Below are positions 9,573 through 22,166 of a DNA stretch of 64,000 nt, piece after piece. The DNA is taken from assembly GCA_010094025.1 (NCBI GenBank), contig ML991773.1:1-64000 (forward strand). Direction: 5' to 3'. Below the pieces are notes generated by a model. It ran no database searches, had not been told where the DNA came from, and saw nothing but the letters and a program-made list of their open reading frames with translations. This stretch comes from Viridothelium virens. Lineage: Eukaryota > Ascomycota > Dothideomycetes > Trypetheliales > Trypetheliaceae. Position numbers and translations under genes: made by a program. Positions within the stretch are counted from its first letter, which is position 1, and the number at the start of each line of letters is the position of its first letter.

Positions 9573-11466
9573 CTAGCAGAAGAACTTGTACACTTTCTTC
9601 CATCGTGGCCAAGATGCACGTTCTGCCTTCTCTTCGGCAATCAGCTCGGCAACATCGAGCTCCCTCCTACCCGTTTGCAGGTCCATGTTGTGGACCTTCA
9701 TGAATGGAGTTCTGTACCATAGCTTGTAGCCAATGTAGCAGGCGATGACAATCGGGGCAGCGAGGTAAGCTTGGAAGAAAGTCTCTGCATTTTCCGATGG
9801 TGTGTTTGCGGCGTAACCCACAGGAGCGAAACCTGTCCAGAACTGCGCGATCAGGACCAGACAATTGAAAATAAAGCCATACCAAGAGCCCCAGATTCCA
9901 GGTTGAGAGCGGAATGCAAGTTCGTCAAGGGAGTAGCCCTGGACACGCCAGGCTTTTCGGAAGCGGATGTGCGCTAAGCAGATGGAACCCCAAGTGAAGA
10001 TAGATGAGAGACCAGAGAGGGCAAGCATCCAATCGAAGGCCTGTTCCTGCTTGCTGGAGCCTGCGAGGAAAGCCAGAAAGCCGAGAGCAGAGGCAAAGGC
10101 GATGGAGACGAGCGGACGACCTTTACGGTCAATGTATCCAAAAATCCTAAAGTTCTGACCTTGATCTGCAAGCGCAGCAAGTGTGCGAGAGGAGCCGTAG
10201 ATCGAAGAGTTGCCAACCGAAAGCACGGCAATCATGATCACGACGTTGAAAATCGATGGCAGGACACTGATTCCTGCGTTCTCTATGGCAATCACAAAAG
10301 GTGACGCTGTAGCATCTGCACTGCTGGAGCCGCCAAGCAGATGCGGGTCATCGTATGGGACCAGCAGGCCCACGAGGAGGAGAGAGACAATATAGAAGAG
10401 GGTGATACGCCAGAACACTTGCTTGACTGCCGTCGGCAGAGACTTGCGAGGGTTGGCGGTTTCGGCAGCGGCCAGACCCACCAGCTCAGTGCCAGCAAAG
10501 GCAAAGGCCGCAGTTACGAAGACACTGCACAAGCCCTTAAACCCGTTGTTGAAAGCACCTGGATGATACCAGTACTTTCCGCCGATGTATCCGCCCTGTG
10601 GGCCACCGCCACAATTCAGGATGATGCCAAGTATGATGAATCCAATGATGGCTGTAACCTTGATGATGGCGAAGACGAATTCTGCCTCTCCGTAACCTTT
10701 GACACCAAACAAGTTGATGGCAATGATAAGGAGAAGGAAGATAGCGACCCACGCATCATTATTGATCTTACCATGGTTCCAGAACTCGATCGTTAGGGTT
10801 GCCGCAACGATTTCTAACGGAAGCACGACCAGCCACTGCAAGGCGTAACTAAAAACAGGTTAACGAAATGTTGAGCGACACTCAGTGCTGTAGCACTCAC
10901 TTCCAGCCCATGGCGAAACCCCACGCGGGATCCAAGAAACGAGTCGAGTAGGCGGAGAACGAACCGGCGACAGGAAAGCAGACAGCCATTTCACCAAGCG
11001 CGTGGACGGTGCAGTACAGCATCATACCGATGAGTATGAAGGAGAGAAACAAGGACGCAGGGCCACCAGTGTTCAACGCCTTGCCAGACCCAACGAATAG
11101 ACCCGTACCTGCAAAGTGAGTCAGTCAAGAGATCTCAACTCGGATCATGCACACTTGGACCATACCGATGGAACCTCCGATAGCAATCATTTGCAAGTGG
11201 CGACTCTTCAAATGACGCTGAAGTGGTGAGTTCGCAGTTCCTGCTGCTGCGGCCGCGGTATCGAAGACGCGCCCATTTGAGCCCACGGCGCCTTTGGGAG
11301 TGACTTGCTGGTTGGGATCTCTCTTGAAGCTGTCGATGAAGCGTCTGCTCATGGATGACTGTACACCAGTAGCAACGCCATATTCGGGAGGGCTTCCGCC
11401 AAAGGCATCGCTGCTGGTTTCATAGGCCTTTTCAGCGCCACCGTTCTCGATATCACCGGCAGCCAT
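9573..11466 (-). CDS. amino-acid permease (general amino-acid permease / YAT family)
   Basis: Exons 11466-11166, 11108-10901 and 10848-9573 encode 594 aa. A cytosolic N-terminus of about 90 residues leads to the family hallmark LKSRHLQMIAIGGSIGTGLF spanning intron 1, followed by about 12 membrane helices including MLYCTVHALGEMAVCFPVAG and FAMGWNYALQWLVVLPLEI (crossing intron 2). Family motifs include FAFAGTELVGLAAAETANPR and VLSVGNSSIYGSSRTLAALA. The C-terminus is cytosolic and basic. The family imports amino acids at the plasma membrane by proton symport. Specificity cannot be read from the sequence. The start is the only in-frame ATG before the conserved region. Confidence 0.93.
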
Positions 11467-13168
11467 GCTTGTTGACGACTGATTGTGCCGTGGTAAGACT
11501 TGCTCCAACGATAGAGTATTGCGAGAGCTGGCCCCGTTACTCGGTGCGAAGGGGTACCCGTAAAGCACCAGATGAGGGGGGAGTGGGTGGTTTCGGGCGT
11601 GCGCGAACTCGTTGGTGGTCAGACAAGTGTGCAGACGGTGGTGGTTATGAATGAAGCTGGGGGCCCCGAACGGCTCGGCGGAATCTGACAGTGTGGGTGG
11701 GCGGAGTCAGCAGTAGAGAGTGCAGATAACGGCGGCCCCACGAGTAACGGCAAGGGTATTCAGGCGTCTGGTGTCTGGATAGCCCTTAGGTCCGGAATGC
11801 AACCATAACCGCGATTGGGGGGAACGATCAATGATCAATGCTCATTATCCTCGGGTCCCTCGCTTAGGGACGCCGATCAGCCGGGGTTGCTGCCGCCCTA
11901 GGAATGGCGCATCCCATTTCTACGCTTGACAATTTTCATCTCTCTGCCCTCCACCTTCCGCGTGGGAGCAGCTGAAGTACCATCCTGAACCAATGGCGAC
12001 TAGTGTGTCATACTCTCCGTTGATGATGGCCTTAGTCCACCATTACGTTTCTTCTCTGAGTCCGTCGAGCCTCTTCTTCGAATCTTGAGGATGCGGCAAC
12101 AAATCCTTCGCTTGATCAGAAAGATAAGAATCGATGTCCCGGCGTCACATGGTGTGTTTTAAGTTTTGAGGTGTGTAATTAATGGTAGAGACGTATAGGT
12201 AGCGTTGCAGTACGTATCACCAAAGGTTGCGAAGTTACACAGAGCTTCTTTTCCCGCCATCTCGGGCGTCCCGCTTGTTGATAATGGCGAATTATTGATA
12301 ACGCTAGGCAGAATTTTCGGCGGCCAAATTTTGGGTCTCAACAGCAAGGCATCGGTGAATGAAGCGTTTTCTTCTTTTGCTATTGCCACGGGGACTTGGC
12401 TGATGTACGGAGCAAGTTGCCGTGCAGTCTCCCTCGATCAATGCATCGATCCTCCTTCCCTGGACAAAACCTTTGCATGAGGCACAACCCACGTGAGACA
12501 ATTATCTAACTCGTCCGACGAGTCAGTTTTGCTTCTCCTCTAGCCAGGCCTGCGAGGCTTCAGATTGGTTGGGCCGCTCGTGCTTCAAATTGCCCGGCAC
12601 TCCATGGCTATATTTCGTTGGCGCCTATCATGGAGCGCGATCGCGTGTGTACCTTCAGTACGGTGTACAAAACCAGGCTCAGTTGTCAGAAATGGACAGC
12701 CCGCGCCTTGGCGTGTTAGGATTCTGCCTCCCTCGCCACCTAACAAATTTTCGAAGCCAGGCACTCATAAATGCAAAGAGAGATAAGGCGCTCGCGGAGC
12801 CAATGAGAGCTGTTCTCAGGGTTGGAGCCTCGATCTTTGCTTTGAAGCTGGTCGGAGAGAGGCTGCAGGGAGCTTATCAATGCTTGTTGCGGAAGGTTTC
12901 GAGAAGCAATTTTGCATACCCCGCCCACACATGCGATCTTGCGGATGCATCGGAAAGGTACCTTCTTCGATCCCTGAGATTTATGAACATTTTAATACAC
13001 CAAATTACCAAAGTGATGGTGTGAAACCCCAGCCTATCACGAGTCGGGAACTTCCTTGACAGTACTCAAGCCATGAACCCGCGACACCTCTTCTGTTCAC
13101 AGTTGCCCAACTTGCAATGAAAATAATGAGACGCCCGCAATCCATGGACCTTTGGGTTTTGGTGGCTC
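11467..13168. other. long intergenic region (1.7 kb)
   Basis: Upstream of the permease and downstream of the MFS exporter. Open frames such as a plus-strand one at 12205-12480 show no recognisable protein. I see no repeat or RNA gene. Confidence 0.4.
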
Positions 13169-14968
13169 CTATGGGTTTCTGGAAGCGACAGTCCTCGATT
13201 CGGACTCTATGACAGTGCCCGAAGCCATGGCAACACCTTCGTCCGCTGGATCGCGATCATTTTCATCTGCCCATCCTTCTCGGTCATCTTTTGCCATTCT
13301 CACAAAGGCCATATCCAGTATGAGGGCCACCGCTGCAATGCCGACGCCGAACCAGAGAGCGGACCGATAGCCATTGATGATCAGCCGACCGTGTTTGCTT
13401 GTCTCAACCTCGACTGTACCGGCAAAGCCAAGGCCTAAGCTGTTGCCGTAGAGATTGAGTGTACCAATGAGAGAACCCGCGATGCCTTGTTGATGTCGTC
13501 TAACGCTATTACTAGCGATAATTTGAGCAGCGGTATACACTAAGTCAGGACAAAAAGCCATCAAAATGGTAGCAGGGAACATTTGGGCCCAGTAAGTTTG
13601 TTGCTCAGGCATTGTCGTCATGAGGAGGTTTGTCAACAGGATTGAAACGGCACCGAGAGCGATTATCCATTGAGCCCCAAGCCTCGGAATCAGCCACGCA
13701 GCGACGAAGCCTGCCAATATGGCGCAGATACCGAAGGGGATCCATCCTAGGGCGAACGAGAGAACAGACCAATGTCGGAGCGTTTGTTGCCATTCCACCA
13801 TATACCACAGAGATGTGCCAACAGACATATAAGACAGTAGTGTGACCAGAACCAGTATACCAAACGATGGAGCTTTGAAAATGTCCAGTGGCATGATTGG
13901 TTCTTTGGCAAACTTCTTCTCCCATGTAATGAAACCAGAGAGCAGAATAACTGACGTGATCAGCAAACCTACCTCGTATGGAGTTGCCCATCCCACGGCG
14001 GGTGCTTGATTCCACACAAAATTGAAAAGGATAAGTGCGCTTGTTCCGAGAACAGCACCGATGTAATCAATCTTTCCGTGCGGGTCCACCGGTCTTTCTG
14101 GCGGAAAAAGGATCCAAAGGGCACCAAGCACGAGAGCCCCTAGCATCGCAAGGAAAAAGAACATCCATTTCCAAGGCGCAAATTCTAGAAAGACACCCGC
14201 AAGCAGAGCTCCCAGCCATCCACCCAGCGGTGCGCTTGCGGAGAAGAATCCCAAACTCAGGTTCCGCATTCTCCCGGGTGGTGTGGTAATGGCCAGCATT
14301 GCCACAGCATTGGGAAGAATCAGTGCACCGCCGATCCCTGTGAAGCCACGAGCAATGTTAAAGATTAAAAATGAGTTGCAGAAACCACTGATAAGAGACC
14401 AAAGGACAAACCAGGCGCCACCAATGAGAAGAATTTTCTTATGGCCGTACACAGAGCCAAGACGACCAGACATCAACACAAAAGCACCCTGCGTGAGACT
14501 TTGTTGCAGTCAGTCAGTGTCAATAGCGAGATGAAGGTAAAGAATCATAGAAACCCACGGATATGATGCGGCAATCCAGTTGGCCCTGCTTGGATCTTCA
14601 ACTCCTAGAGATTTACTTAGCACAAGCCCACCTCCTATGGTGACGAAACTCGACATCATCTGGTAGAGCAAGTCAGCTTTCTACCCAAGCAACTTTCTGT
14701 CTTGACGTGCCTGAACCAGGTTACTCCCAATAATGAGAACTGTAATAGTAGTCTTGCGTGTCTTGCCCATGACATTGAGAGGTGCAACGTCAAAAACACG
14801 CCGCTGTGGAGGCGGGGATCCAGCCTCCATGGCTGTGAGCTCTGGAGGTGGACTGACTACCGTGATTGAGGGTGGTCCTGATTGCTCTGGATCATTGTTG
14901 CGATCACTCAACGATGAAGTGCGCAATGAGTTAGATAGCTCGTATTGGACGCTATGCACGAGCGACAT
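13169..14968 (-). CDS. MFS transporter, DHA2 (14-TM, Atr1-like) drug exporter family
   Basis: Exons 14968-14711, 14659-14559 and 14498-13169 give 562 aa. Intron 1 is a GC-AG intron (CAG|GCACGT...CTACCAG). The acceptor of intron 2 (CAACAAAG|TCTCACG) was chosen because it restores the MFS-typical YPLTQGAFVLMSGRLG. The central part holds the usual helices and signature loops: GRLGSVYGHKK (motif A), GALILPNAVAMLAITTPPGR and SASAPLGGWLGALLAGVFLE (motif C). The late segment YTAAQIIASNSVRRHQQGIA is typical of Atr1-type exporters. Such proteins export toxic compounds (aminotriazole, boron or drugs in yeast) with proton antiport at the plasma membrane. The real substrate is unknown. Confidence 0.9.
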
Positions 14969-15567
14969 TGTTGAAACCGTTATGGATATCTTTCGAAGAC
15001 TTTTTCGCTGGACGTATAATAATATTTTGCAAATGAAGTGGAGATGAATTGGAGAATGGGAGGTAGGCCTGAGCATGACCGACGGTGTGACTCAATTGGT
15101 AATTACCTTATATGATAGGGCGTGACATGTTCGGCATTGATGAGTGGACGTTTGCAGTCCCCAAAATCACCAATTGTGGAAACGCATCCGCCGATGGATT
15201 AGTGAGCCGGACTCGATCCACATTTTCGAAGAATGTGCAGACCAGCAGCATGTAATGCGAATATCCTGGCAACTCTAGCAATGAAGAAGTGACGAGGTGA
15301 AAAGATGGAGGAAATTCTATAGGATAATAAGTACAATACCGACGTGTTCTCAGCTCATTATCCGGGTCTGCGCCTTGCCACCAGCTCCGTTTGAGCCAGG
15401 AACCCACATTTTCCCAGATAGAGCAATAACCAACTGCCCAGGGGACACGTAAAAACAGAGCTAGAACGCTCAAAATGTGCTCATTCGCTTGCCTGCCGCC
15501 TGATTCATGTTAAAAGGTATCGATCATCATCAGCCCTACGGATCAGCCCCAGCTGTATCAAGCGTCT
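14969..15567. other. intergenic region
   Basis: Promoter side of the MFS exporter and 3' side of the kinase gene. A minus-strand frame at 15108-15473 has no recognisable product. Confidence 0.4.
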
Positions 15568-18482
15568 TCACAAGGCCTTCTGTGCCGCCTTATCCACAGC
15601 CGCCTGCAAAGATTCTTCCCCCCCGTCCGCCTCCTCCTGATCTTCTCCCTTCGCCCTACCATTCATCCTCACCCCAATCCCATCCTCCTCCTCCTCCTCC
15701 TCCTCAATCTCCACAAAATCACCTGCCTCAACTGGACTAAACGCCTCCACCTCCTCCACCTCCTCCTCCCCTTCCTCATCCAACATCATCTCCGATCCCA
15801 CCTCTTCCTCATTCTCCTCCTCATCCTCCTCCGCAATCACCTCTCCACTCCTCCTCCCCTGCACACTCCCACTACGACTGCCCCCCTGCCCAACCCCCAT
15901 GCCCTCGCCCCTCCTCGCAGGACTCGCACCACCCCCACTCCCATGCCCACCCAGCATGATCGGCCCCTTAAACGGCGTACGCTTCCGTCTCGCAAACACC
16001 AATCCGGGACTCGCCGGCGGCGCCATGCCCAGCCCACCAAACGCCGCCGCCGACTCCGCATGGCCCTGCGCCTGCCCCGGCGCATGTGCCAGCGACGCGA
16101 GATGCGGGGGCGGCGCTGCTCCTCCTCCTCCTCCCGCACCGCGCACGACGCGTATGTTGCTCGGGAAGCTGCTGATGGTGGGCGTGGACGGGAGGACCTT
16201 GACGGAGGAGTTGTGCGGGGAGCGGGTTGCGCCGCTCTTGCTGGTGGTGGAGACGGAGGGGGATGCGATGGAGGCGGAGGCAGACGACGTGGATGAGGTC
16301 TTGGAGGCGGAGTGTCGGTGTTGGTGGATGCTGCGGATGGAGGAGACGGAGGAGGAGGTCGATTTGCGGCCGCGGAGGCCGGCGGAGGAGCGCCGGAAGG
16401 AGGAGTGCGGTGTTAGCGGGGAAGGGGATAGAGAGGTGCGTTTGTTGGTGTTGTGGATGGAGTTGCTGGAGGAGGTGGTGGAGACGCGCGGCCGTTGCTG
16501 CTGCTGGTGCGCAGGGAAGGTGGAGCGGGCGTGGAGGTCGGGGCGTTGTGGGGTGGAAGTGCGACGGTGGGGGACGGGGCCGGTAGAAGTGCGGCGGAGG
16601 CGGTCTTGGGAGGCGCGGCTGCTGGGTACCTGGCGGTTGGGTGGGTGGGCATTGTTGGTGAGGTTCTTGGTGTTGGGTGAGCGGGCCCGTTTGGTGGATT
16701 CCCTAAACCACGACTTGAGGGAGGCGAGTTGTTGGAAGAAGGGTTGTTGCATTTTTCGGCGCCTCTTTGGACCATATCCATTGGCTTGAGGTGCTGCTGC
16801 GAGAAGATCTGGATTCGTCTGGACAACCTGCAAGTTGCTCGAGCGCCTTACATGCACGTCCTTAGGGGGAGGAGGCGGCGGTCGGGACCGTGAGGAACTG
16901 GCAGACCGGGGGGTGGTCTTCTCTATTGGAGGTGGCTTTGCTGTATCGGGAGACTGTGAGCCTCCTTCCGGGACATGGGGTAGCTCGGGAGGGACCGAAG
17001 TGCTGTTAGTTCTTCGGATGTTCCTCCCTCGAGTTTTTGGCGGATCACCAATCAGTGCAGTATGTTGACCTTCTTCATCGATCTCTTTCAGGCTTGGTGT
17101 CATTAGCCGACCGCTTGCTCCACTGATACGTCTAAGACTTTTCGCTTCTGCTTCTCGTTCTTTTCGTTTTCGTTGTCTCCTCTTTTCTTTGCGCTCTTCC
17201 TTTTCAATAAGCAATGTCCACCACCCTGCCAATGAATCACATCGTTGTGCCAGAACATTTTCAATGACTATGTCAATGTCAACGCCAGCGCTCCGCATTC
17301 TTTGAAGTGTGCTTTTCTCAAGCTCAGTTGTGAATGGAGGAGGCTGCTGTACTTTGAGAATCTCCTGTTGTTGAGGAGCATGGTCTGCAAGCCAGGGATG
17401 TTTGAGAATGTCAGCTAGCGACGGCCGGAGCAAAGGTCTCTTTGAAAGAAGCTGATTGCATAGTTCTTTCGCGCCTTGAGGGAAGTATTCGGGGTACTTG
17501 GGCTCCTCTTTCAGTATCTTGGCCTTGGTTGCTGCTTCATCGTCACCTTCATCGTACGGGAGCTCGCCCACCAGTAATGCGTACAGGATGACGCCCAGAC
17601 TCCAAACATCGACCTTTTCCCCAGCATATTTTTCTCCTTTGAGCATTTCCGGTGCGCTATAACAGACAGTTCCGCACCACGTCTGCAAGTAACTAGACTT
17701 TCCCTCATATTCCCTGGTAAAGCCAAAATCGACCAATTTCACGTTTTCGTGCTTGTCCAGAAGTATATTCTCCAGCTTAAGATCTCGATGAACGCAAGAT
17801 TTGTTATGTACGTACGAAACTGCGCCAATCAATTGGGTGAAAATCTTTTGTACCTTCGTCGGCTCCATTCGCCCATGTTCGATGAGGTGGTTGTACAGTT
17901 CGTCCCCTTAAATTGAATCTTCAAGTAAGCGGATGTTCGATAGCCATAACAAGCATAGCACTTACCGGGACAATACTCTAACACAAGCCATACCAAGCTC
18001 TCGGTGACTATTACCTCGTAAAGCCTGCAAATATGTGGATGGAAGAATTGACGATGGTGGTGAATTTCTCGGGCAAGATTAGGGTCAGTCTTGTTGGCAG
18101 ACTTGAGCACGACCTGTTCAAGGTTCAGTAGGGTATAAGACTCGAGTAGCAATTCCGCTTACCTTCGAGCCATTAGTAAGTTTGTGCGAGGCTAGATAGA
18201 CTTTGCCGAATGAACCCTTTCCGATTAGTTTTCCAAGCTGGTAATTTCCAACTGTCCGTAAGTCCTTGGATGCGAACTCGCTTTAGGCGATCAGTGGACG
18301 CGCTCTTAGGCATTCGGGCGGGTTGAGGGGCTCTTACTTTAGAAGCTCGTGATAGGAGTTGGTAAGCTAGACAGTCGCATTGTCAGCTATGCGGCAACAA
18401 GAAGCCTCCGGGAAACTTTGGGGATTACCTTCGCTCTCTGTGCGTGAAGCTCAGCCTGTGACCTCGCATTGGTAGCCTGCAT
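15568..18482 (-). CDS. Ser/Thr protein kinase, Kin4/Frk1-like (CAMK group) with long disordered tail
   Basis: Five exons (18482-18429, 18366-18338, 18280-18163, 18113-17966, 17906-15568) encode 895 aa. The kinase domain carries the P-loop IGKGSFGKVYLA (47-58), the ATP-binding Lys71 in VVLK, catalytic HRDLKLEN (Asp158), DFG (Asp176) and the activation segment YLQTWCGTVCYSAPE ending at Glu203. It is followed by a conserved region with TTELEKSTLQRMRSAGVDID and LAGWWTLLIEKEERKEKRRQ, typical of the Kin4/Frk1/Ppk1-like group. The last 500 residues are Ser/Pro/Arg-rich, ending with acidic repeats. In budding yeast Kin4 acts in the spindle-position checkpoint; a similar role here is inference. Short early exons interrupt the N-lobe. 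Confidence 0.88.
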
Positions 18483-19310
18483 GTGTCGCGAGGATTGCAG
18501 GTTCCCTCTGCGGGCAGCTCCAAGTCTCGGCTGAGGGGCAGCGATAGGCCAAGTAGTAGACAATCAACGACGAGCCTTCCAAGGGAGCCAGGGTGGGCCG
18601 AGTCTAAATATGTGAAGCAACAAGAGGGCATATGTTGCTGATAGGAAGGGCATTGAGAGGTTGTTGTGTGCGTACTCGCGTCAGCTGTGACGTGCAAGTG
18701 CAATCTGGTTGTTGCATCAATGGGATCGGAGCTGGTCAGTGGGAGTAGCCCTATCAATGCTCGCTTTGCTACCTTAATTGTTGCTATCTGATCCCCTAGC
18801 CTGCGCCACTGTAGACCCGGTCTGAAAGCGATCGCCCTCACACTACAGTGACAATGTCTTAGGAAATTTGTGGCTTGCTCAGCGCAGTTTTTGGCTTGTT
18901 ACTGAGCGTCAGGGAGTCTTTCCCACACGGGAATTCAAGACTTCGATCCGCGCCCGACCCACTCTCCGACTCGAGGAATAATAATAGCACGAGATCGGTG
19001 ATTGGAAGCGACTTTTAGAATCGGAAGTCTCAGCGCCGGGGTAGATAGTACCAAGCACATAAGCTATTTGCCCGTCTATTTGGTACTGACTATTGATTGG
19101 CCACGCTATGGAGCAGCCCCTTTTGAATCCCTTGGTTGCGCCGCTTACACCGTATGCCACATGCTGCAAAAGCCACGCCCTGAATATCCAGCATTGTCAC
19201 ACCCTCGTACGGAACTTCGCTGTCTTCGACAAACCTTATGTAAACTGCGAAAATGCTTTATTTGACGATTTCGTTGCGTCGGGACTGTTCCACCCTGCCC
19301 ATGTGATCGT
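18483..19310. other. intergenic region
   Basis: Between the kinase start and the eIF2-gamma stop. No gene seen on either strand. Confidence 0.4.
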
Positions 19311-20968
19311 CTATGCTACTGACGGTTCTAACGTCTGACCAGACGTGATGTTGGCCCTGGGGTGGATATTAGCGATGCTTAGAATATTGACGTGTGTCCG
19401 CGGGCCTTACCAGCCAATCAATCGCCAGTGCTTTTCGATACGTCTGCTCAAAGCAACCTTCTCTCCAATCTCTGTACAGGCGGGACTTGTCAATTGCAAG
19501 CGTGCAATATCTGCCTTGACAGCCATGACCTTGGCACCAGTTGCTGTGCTACCAATGTTGACCATTAGAACTTCATTCTTGGTTAGCTTAGCAACCTTCT
19601 GTTGTTTTCCGTCTGCTGTCTTGACTCCGAGTAATCGTCGGAGAAGAAAGTAGTTGACTTCAATCTCGGTATAAATGTTCGGCAGCTGTCCCCTCAGACC
19701 GAGTACGAAACCGACCAGACGGTCTGCTCTGCATAGGGTCGGATCGACACGTGTCCCAACACCAATAAGACCTCCAGGAACGGCAAATTTGAGATCGTTA
19801 TGCTCAGCAAACAAGGACACCACTCTGCTGTAGATCGGTTTGCACTGGATCTTGCCGTGTTCATCCTTCGATACAATGCCCGGTCTGATTTCTATTTCAT
19901 CACCAAGCTTGAGCACTCCCGTAAGTATACTACCACCAGCAACACCGCCTTTCAGTTCCTCGATCTCTGCACCGGGTTTGTTGACGTCAAAAGATCGAAT
20001 GACTATCATGTGAGGCGCTGCTTGGAAGTCTCGAACCGGCACTGGAATTTTTGAGACCAGGTATTCGTTGATAGCGTCAATATTGAACTTGAGCTGAGCG
20101 GAGATGGGTATTATGGGAGATCCGTCCGCAACGGTACCTCGGATAAACTTGAGAATGGACTGATGATGTTGGTCTGCGGCTTCTTCACGCATCAGATCGA
20201 CTTTGTTTTGGAGGATGATGATGTGGTTAAGCTTCATGATTTCAATAGCCGCCAGATGCTCCGAGGTTTGAGGTTGAGGGCAGGTTTCGTTGCCGGCAAT
20301 GAGAAGCAAGGCCGCGTCCATGACTGCTGCTCCTGACAGCATCGTACTCATGAGAATATCGTGTCCAGGGCAGTCAACGAAACTGACATGGCGTAACAGT
20401 CTGTATTTCCCAGTACATCCTGGCCTCTCGCATGGAGGATCGACTTCCTTCTCGCTCTTGAAACTCCGATAACACGTGGGTCTGGGACATTCCTCGTTAT
20501 CACATTTATAGACCTTTGCATTGGCGTATCCAAGCTTGATGGTAATATTCCTTTCTAATTCGTTCTTGAACCTAACAGTCTGTACTCCGGATATGGCCTT
20601 GACGACGGTGGATTTGCCATGAGCGACATGGCCGATGGTGCCAATGTTGATCGTGGCTTGACGTGCGATCTATCATCTACTATTAGCATGAAGTCTGCCA
20701 GAGTCATATATGCATTCCTCAGGCATACAATTTCAGGTGAGAGAGGTGTAAGCTTCGCAACGTCGAGATCTTTGGGATCTGGTTGTGGCGGTAGCTCTGG
20801 CCGAACTACGACTGGTTGTTCGACTTGTGACGGTTTTTTCAAGGCGGATTTTAGCTTCTGCTCTGGCACGTCGACACCATCTGCTTCCGGGTCGAAATCA
20901 TCTTGCGGCTCAAAGCCAGGTGAGCCTGGAGGAGATTCTTCCTCCGATAGGTTTCCATTTGTCGCCAT
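19311..20968 (-). CDS. GCD11: translation initiation factor eIF2 subunit gamma
   Basis: Exons 20968-20729, 20669-19411 and 19356-19311 give 514 aa. The first 75 residues are an acidic, disordered leader; conserved sequence starts at LTPLSPEI, joined to [20 protein letters not shown] (G1, Lys99). Further hallmarks are the Cys-containing insert ([17 protein letters not shown] and CERPGC), [17 protein letters not shown] (G3), LQNKVDL (G4), [16 protein letters not shown] and, at the end, [14 protein letters not shown]. The last exon adds only [14 protein letters not shown], recovered through a GTAAGG...GCTAATAT...CCAG intron. eIF2-gamma is the GTPase core of the complex that delivers initiator tRNA to the 40S ribosome. 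It is essential and single-copy in most fungi. Confidence 0.97.
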
Positions 20969-21866
20969 GTTGGCGGTACGGATGAGAACGTTCGGCTGCA
21001 AGAGCGGGTGTGCCAAATTATCTTGGCGGGGCTGATCAACGGTAGATTTTGTGGTGATAGTTGCTGAGGTAGTCTCAAAATTGTGGAAAGCTCTGCTGGT
21101 CTCTTGGCGAGCGGAGCTAAGATTATGGGTTGGCTGTCAGGATGACTACAAAAATTCAGTCGAAGGGTCGCGGTCGCGGTCGCAGTTCGTGTGTACGAAA
21201 TATTTGTCGCTGTCTTGTGCCTCGCCAAAAATTGCCCGGCAAGGAGTCACAATGACGGACAAGACTGTTACACCATCTTCCTCATCCCCCAACCTGGACT
21301 CATGTTTCCTTCGCATTGTTAAGAGGCAAAATATAAACTTGGCTCACCTCGCGAGAGCGTGGCAACTGGCAACAGTCTGAAAACACTTGCTGGCATTCTG
21401 CAGCCCAAGAATCATTGAACCCTAATCAACCAACCATCGATAGAGTTCGCAGAAGCAATCGGATCTGGGAGCAAAATGGCTGACTCATTGGCGCCGCTGT
21501 CAATTCCTTACTCAATCATCCAAGATAGAACGATGCACGAGACTTGGCAACAGTTACGGATGTTACTCCACGACGGATCGCTTTACGGTACCATGTGAGC
21601 AGTATATACCTCCACAAAACTGGGCTTTATGAGAAGTTCTCGTAGCTCTTTCACTCTCGGCTCTCACAGTTTATCTGACATTCATTTTCGTATTCTGAAA
21701 TTCAACGTATACAGCCATAAAGACAGTTGTTCCATCTTGATCTCACGCACGTCAGTTGGGGCTCTATCGAACACGACTCCAAGAGAAGCGCCCGCCGTCA
21801 TCGGCATCCTGCTCGGGTATCCATTCAGCATAGCAAACAGGTCCTGATCGAAATCATTGGCTTTAA
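20969..21866. other. intergenic region
   Basis: Upstream of eIF2-gamma and downstream of the small secreted protein gene. No gene supported. Confidence 0.4.
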
Positions 21867-22166
21867 TCAGACGCTAGTTGGAGACAAGCCGCATTCTGTT
21901 GCCTCGTCGCAGTTGATGCAGACAATGTCATAAGTATCAGCAGCGAAGCGCGCAACACATGCTTCATATGAAGATTGGACGGCGGCGGGCAGGACGCAGA
22001 TGCCTTGGTTTGCCGACCGGGAGAAGAACTGGTTCTGCCCGGAAAAGCGGTTGCAACACCTCTCAGCATCTGTCACATCATCCTCAGGTCCGCCTACAAC
22101 GCAGGCATTGCTCGCGACGAGAGCAATGAGGCCTGCGAGGGGGAACAGGAGTGTCGAGAACTGCAT
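21867..22166 (-). CDS. small secreted cysteine-rich protein, 99 aa
   Basis: A single exon encodes 99 residues. The N-terminus MQFSTLLFPLAGLIALVASN is a clear signal peptide with likely cleavage near residues 19-20. The mature part of about 80 aa has eight cysteines (ACVV, ERCCNRF, GICV, EACV, VCINC, ECG), an even number suited to four disulfide bonds. I recognise no family; the single CC pair lacks hydrophobin spacing. Such proteins in filamentous ascomycetes are often apoplastic or wall-associated and some are effectors, but nothing here proves that role. It lies in a gene-poor stretch with two further small secreted genes. Confidence 0.75.
   Translation of the reverse strand: MQFSTLLFPLAGLIALVASNACVVGGPEDDVTDAERCCNRFSGQNQFFSRSANQGICVLPAAVQSSYEACVARFAADTYDIVCINCDEATECGLSPTSV

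Noticed and set aside
12159-12786. Short frames on both strands in the permease-MFS gap
   Set aside because: Random composition, no start or splice evidence and no recognisable protein.
15583-16789. Long plus-strand open frames opposite the kinase C-terminus
   Set aside because: They mirror the Ser/Pro/Glu-rich, GC-skewed kinase tail and encode low-complexity sequence with no start context or homology.
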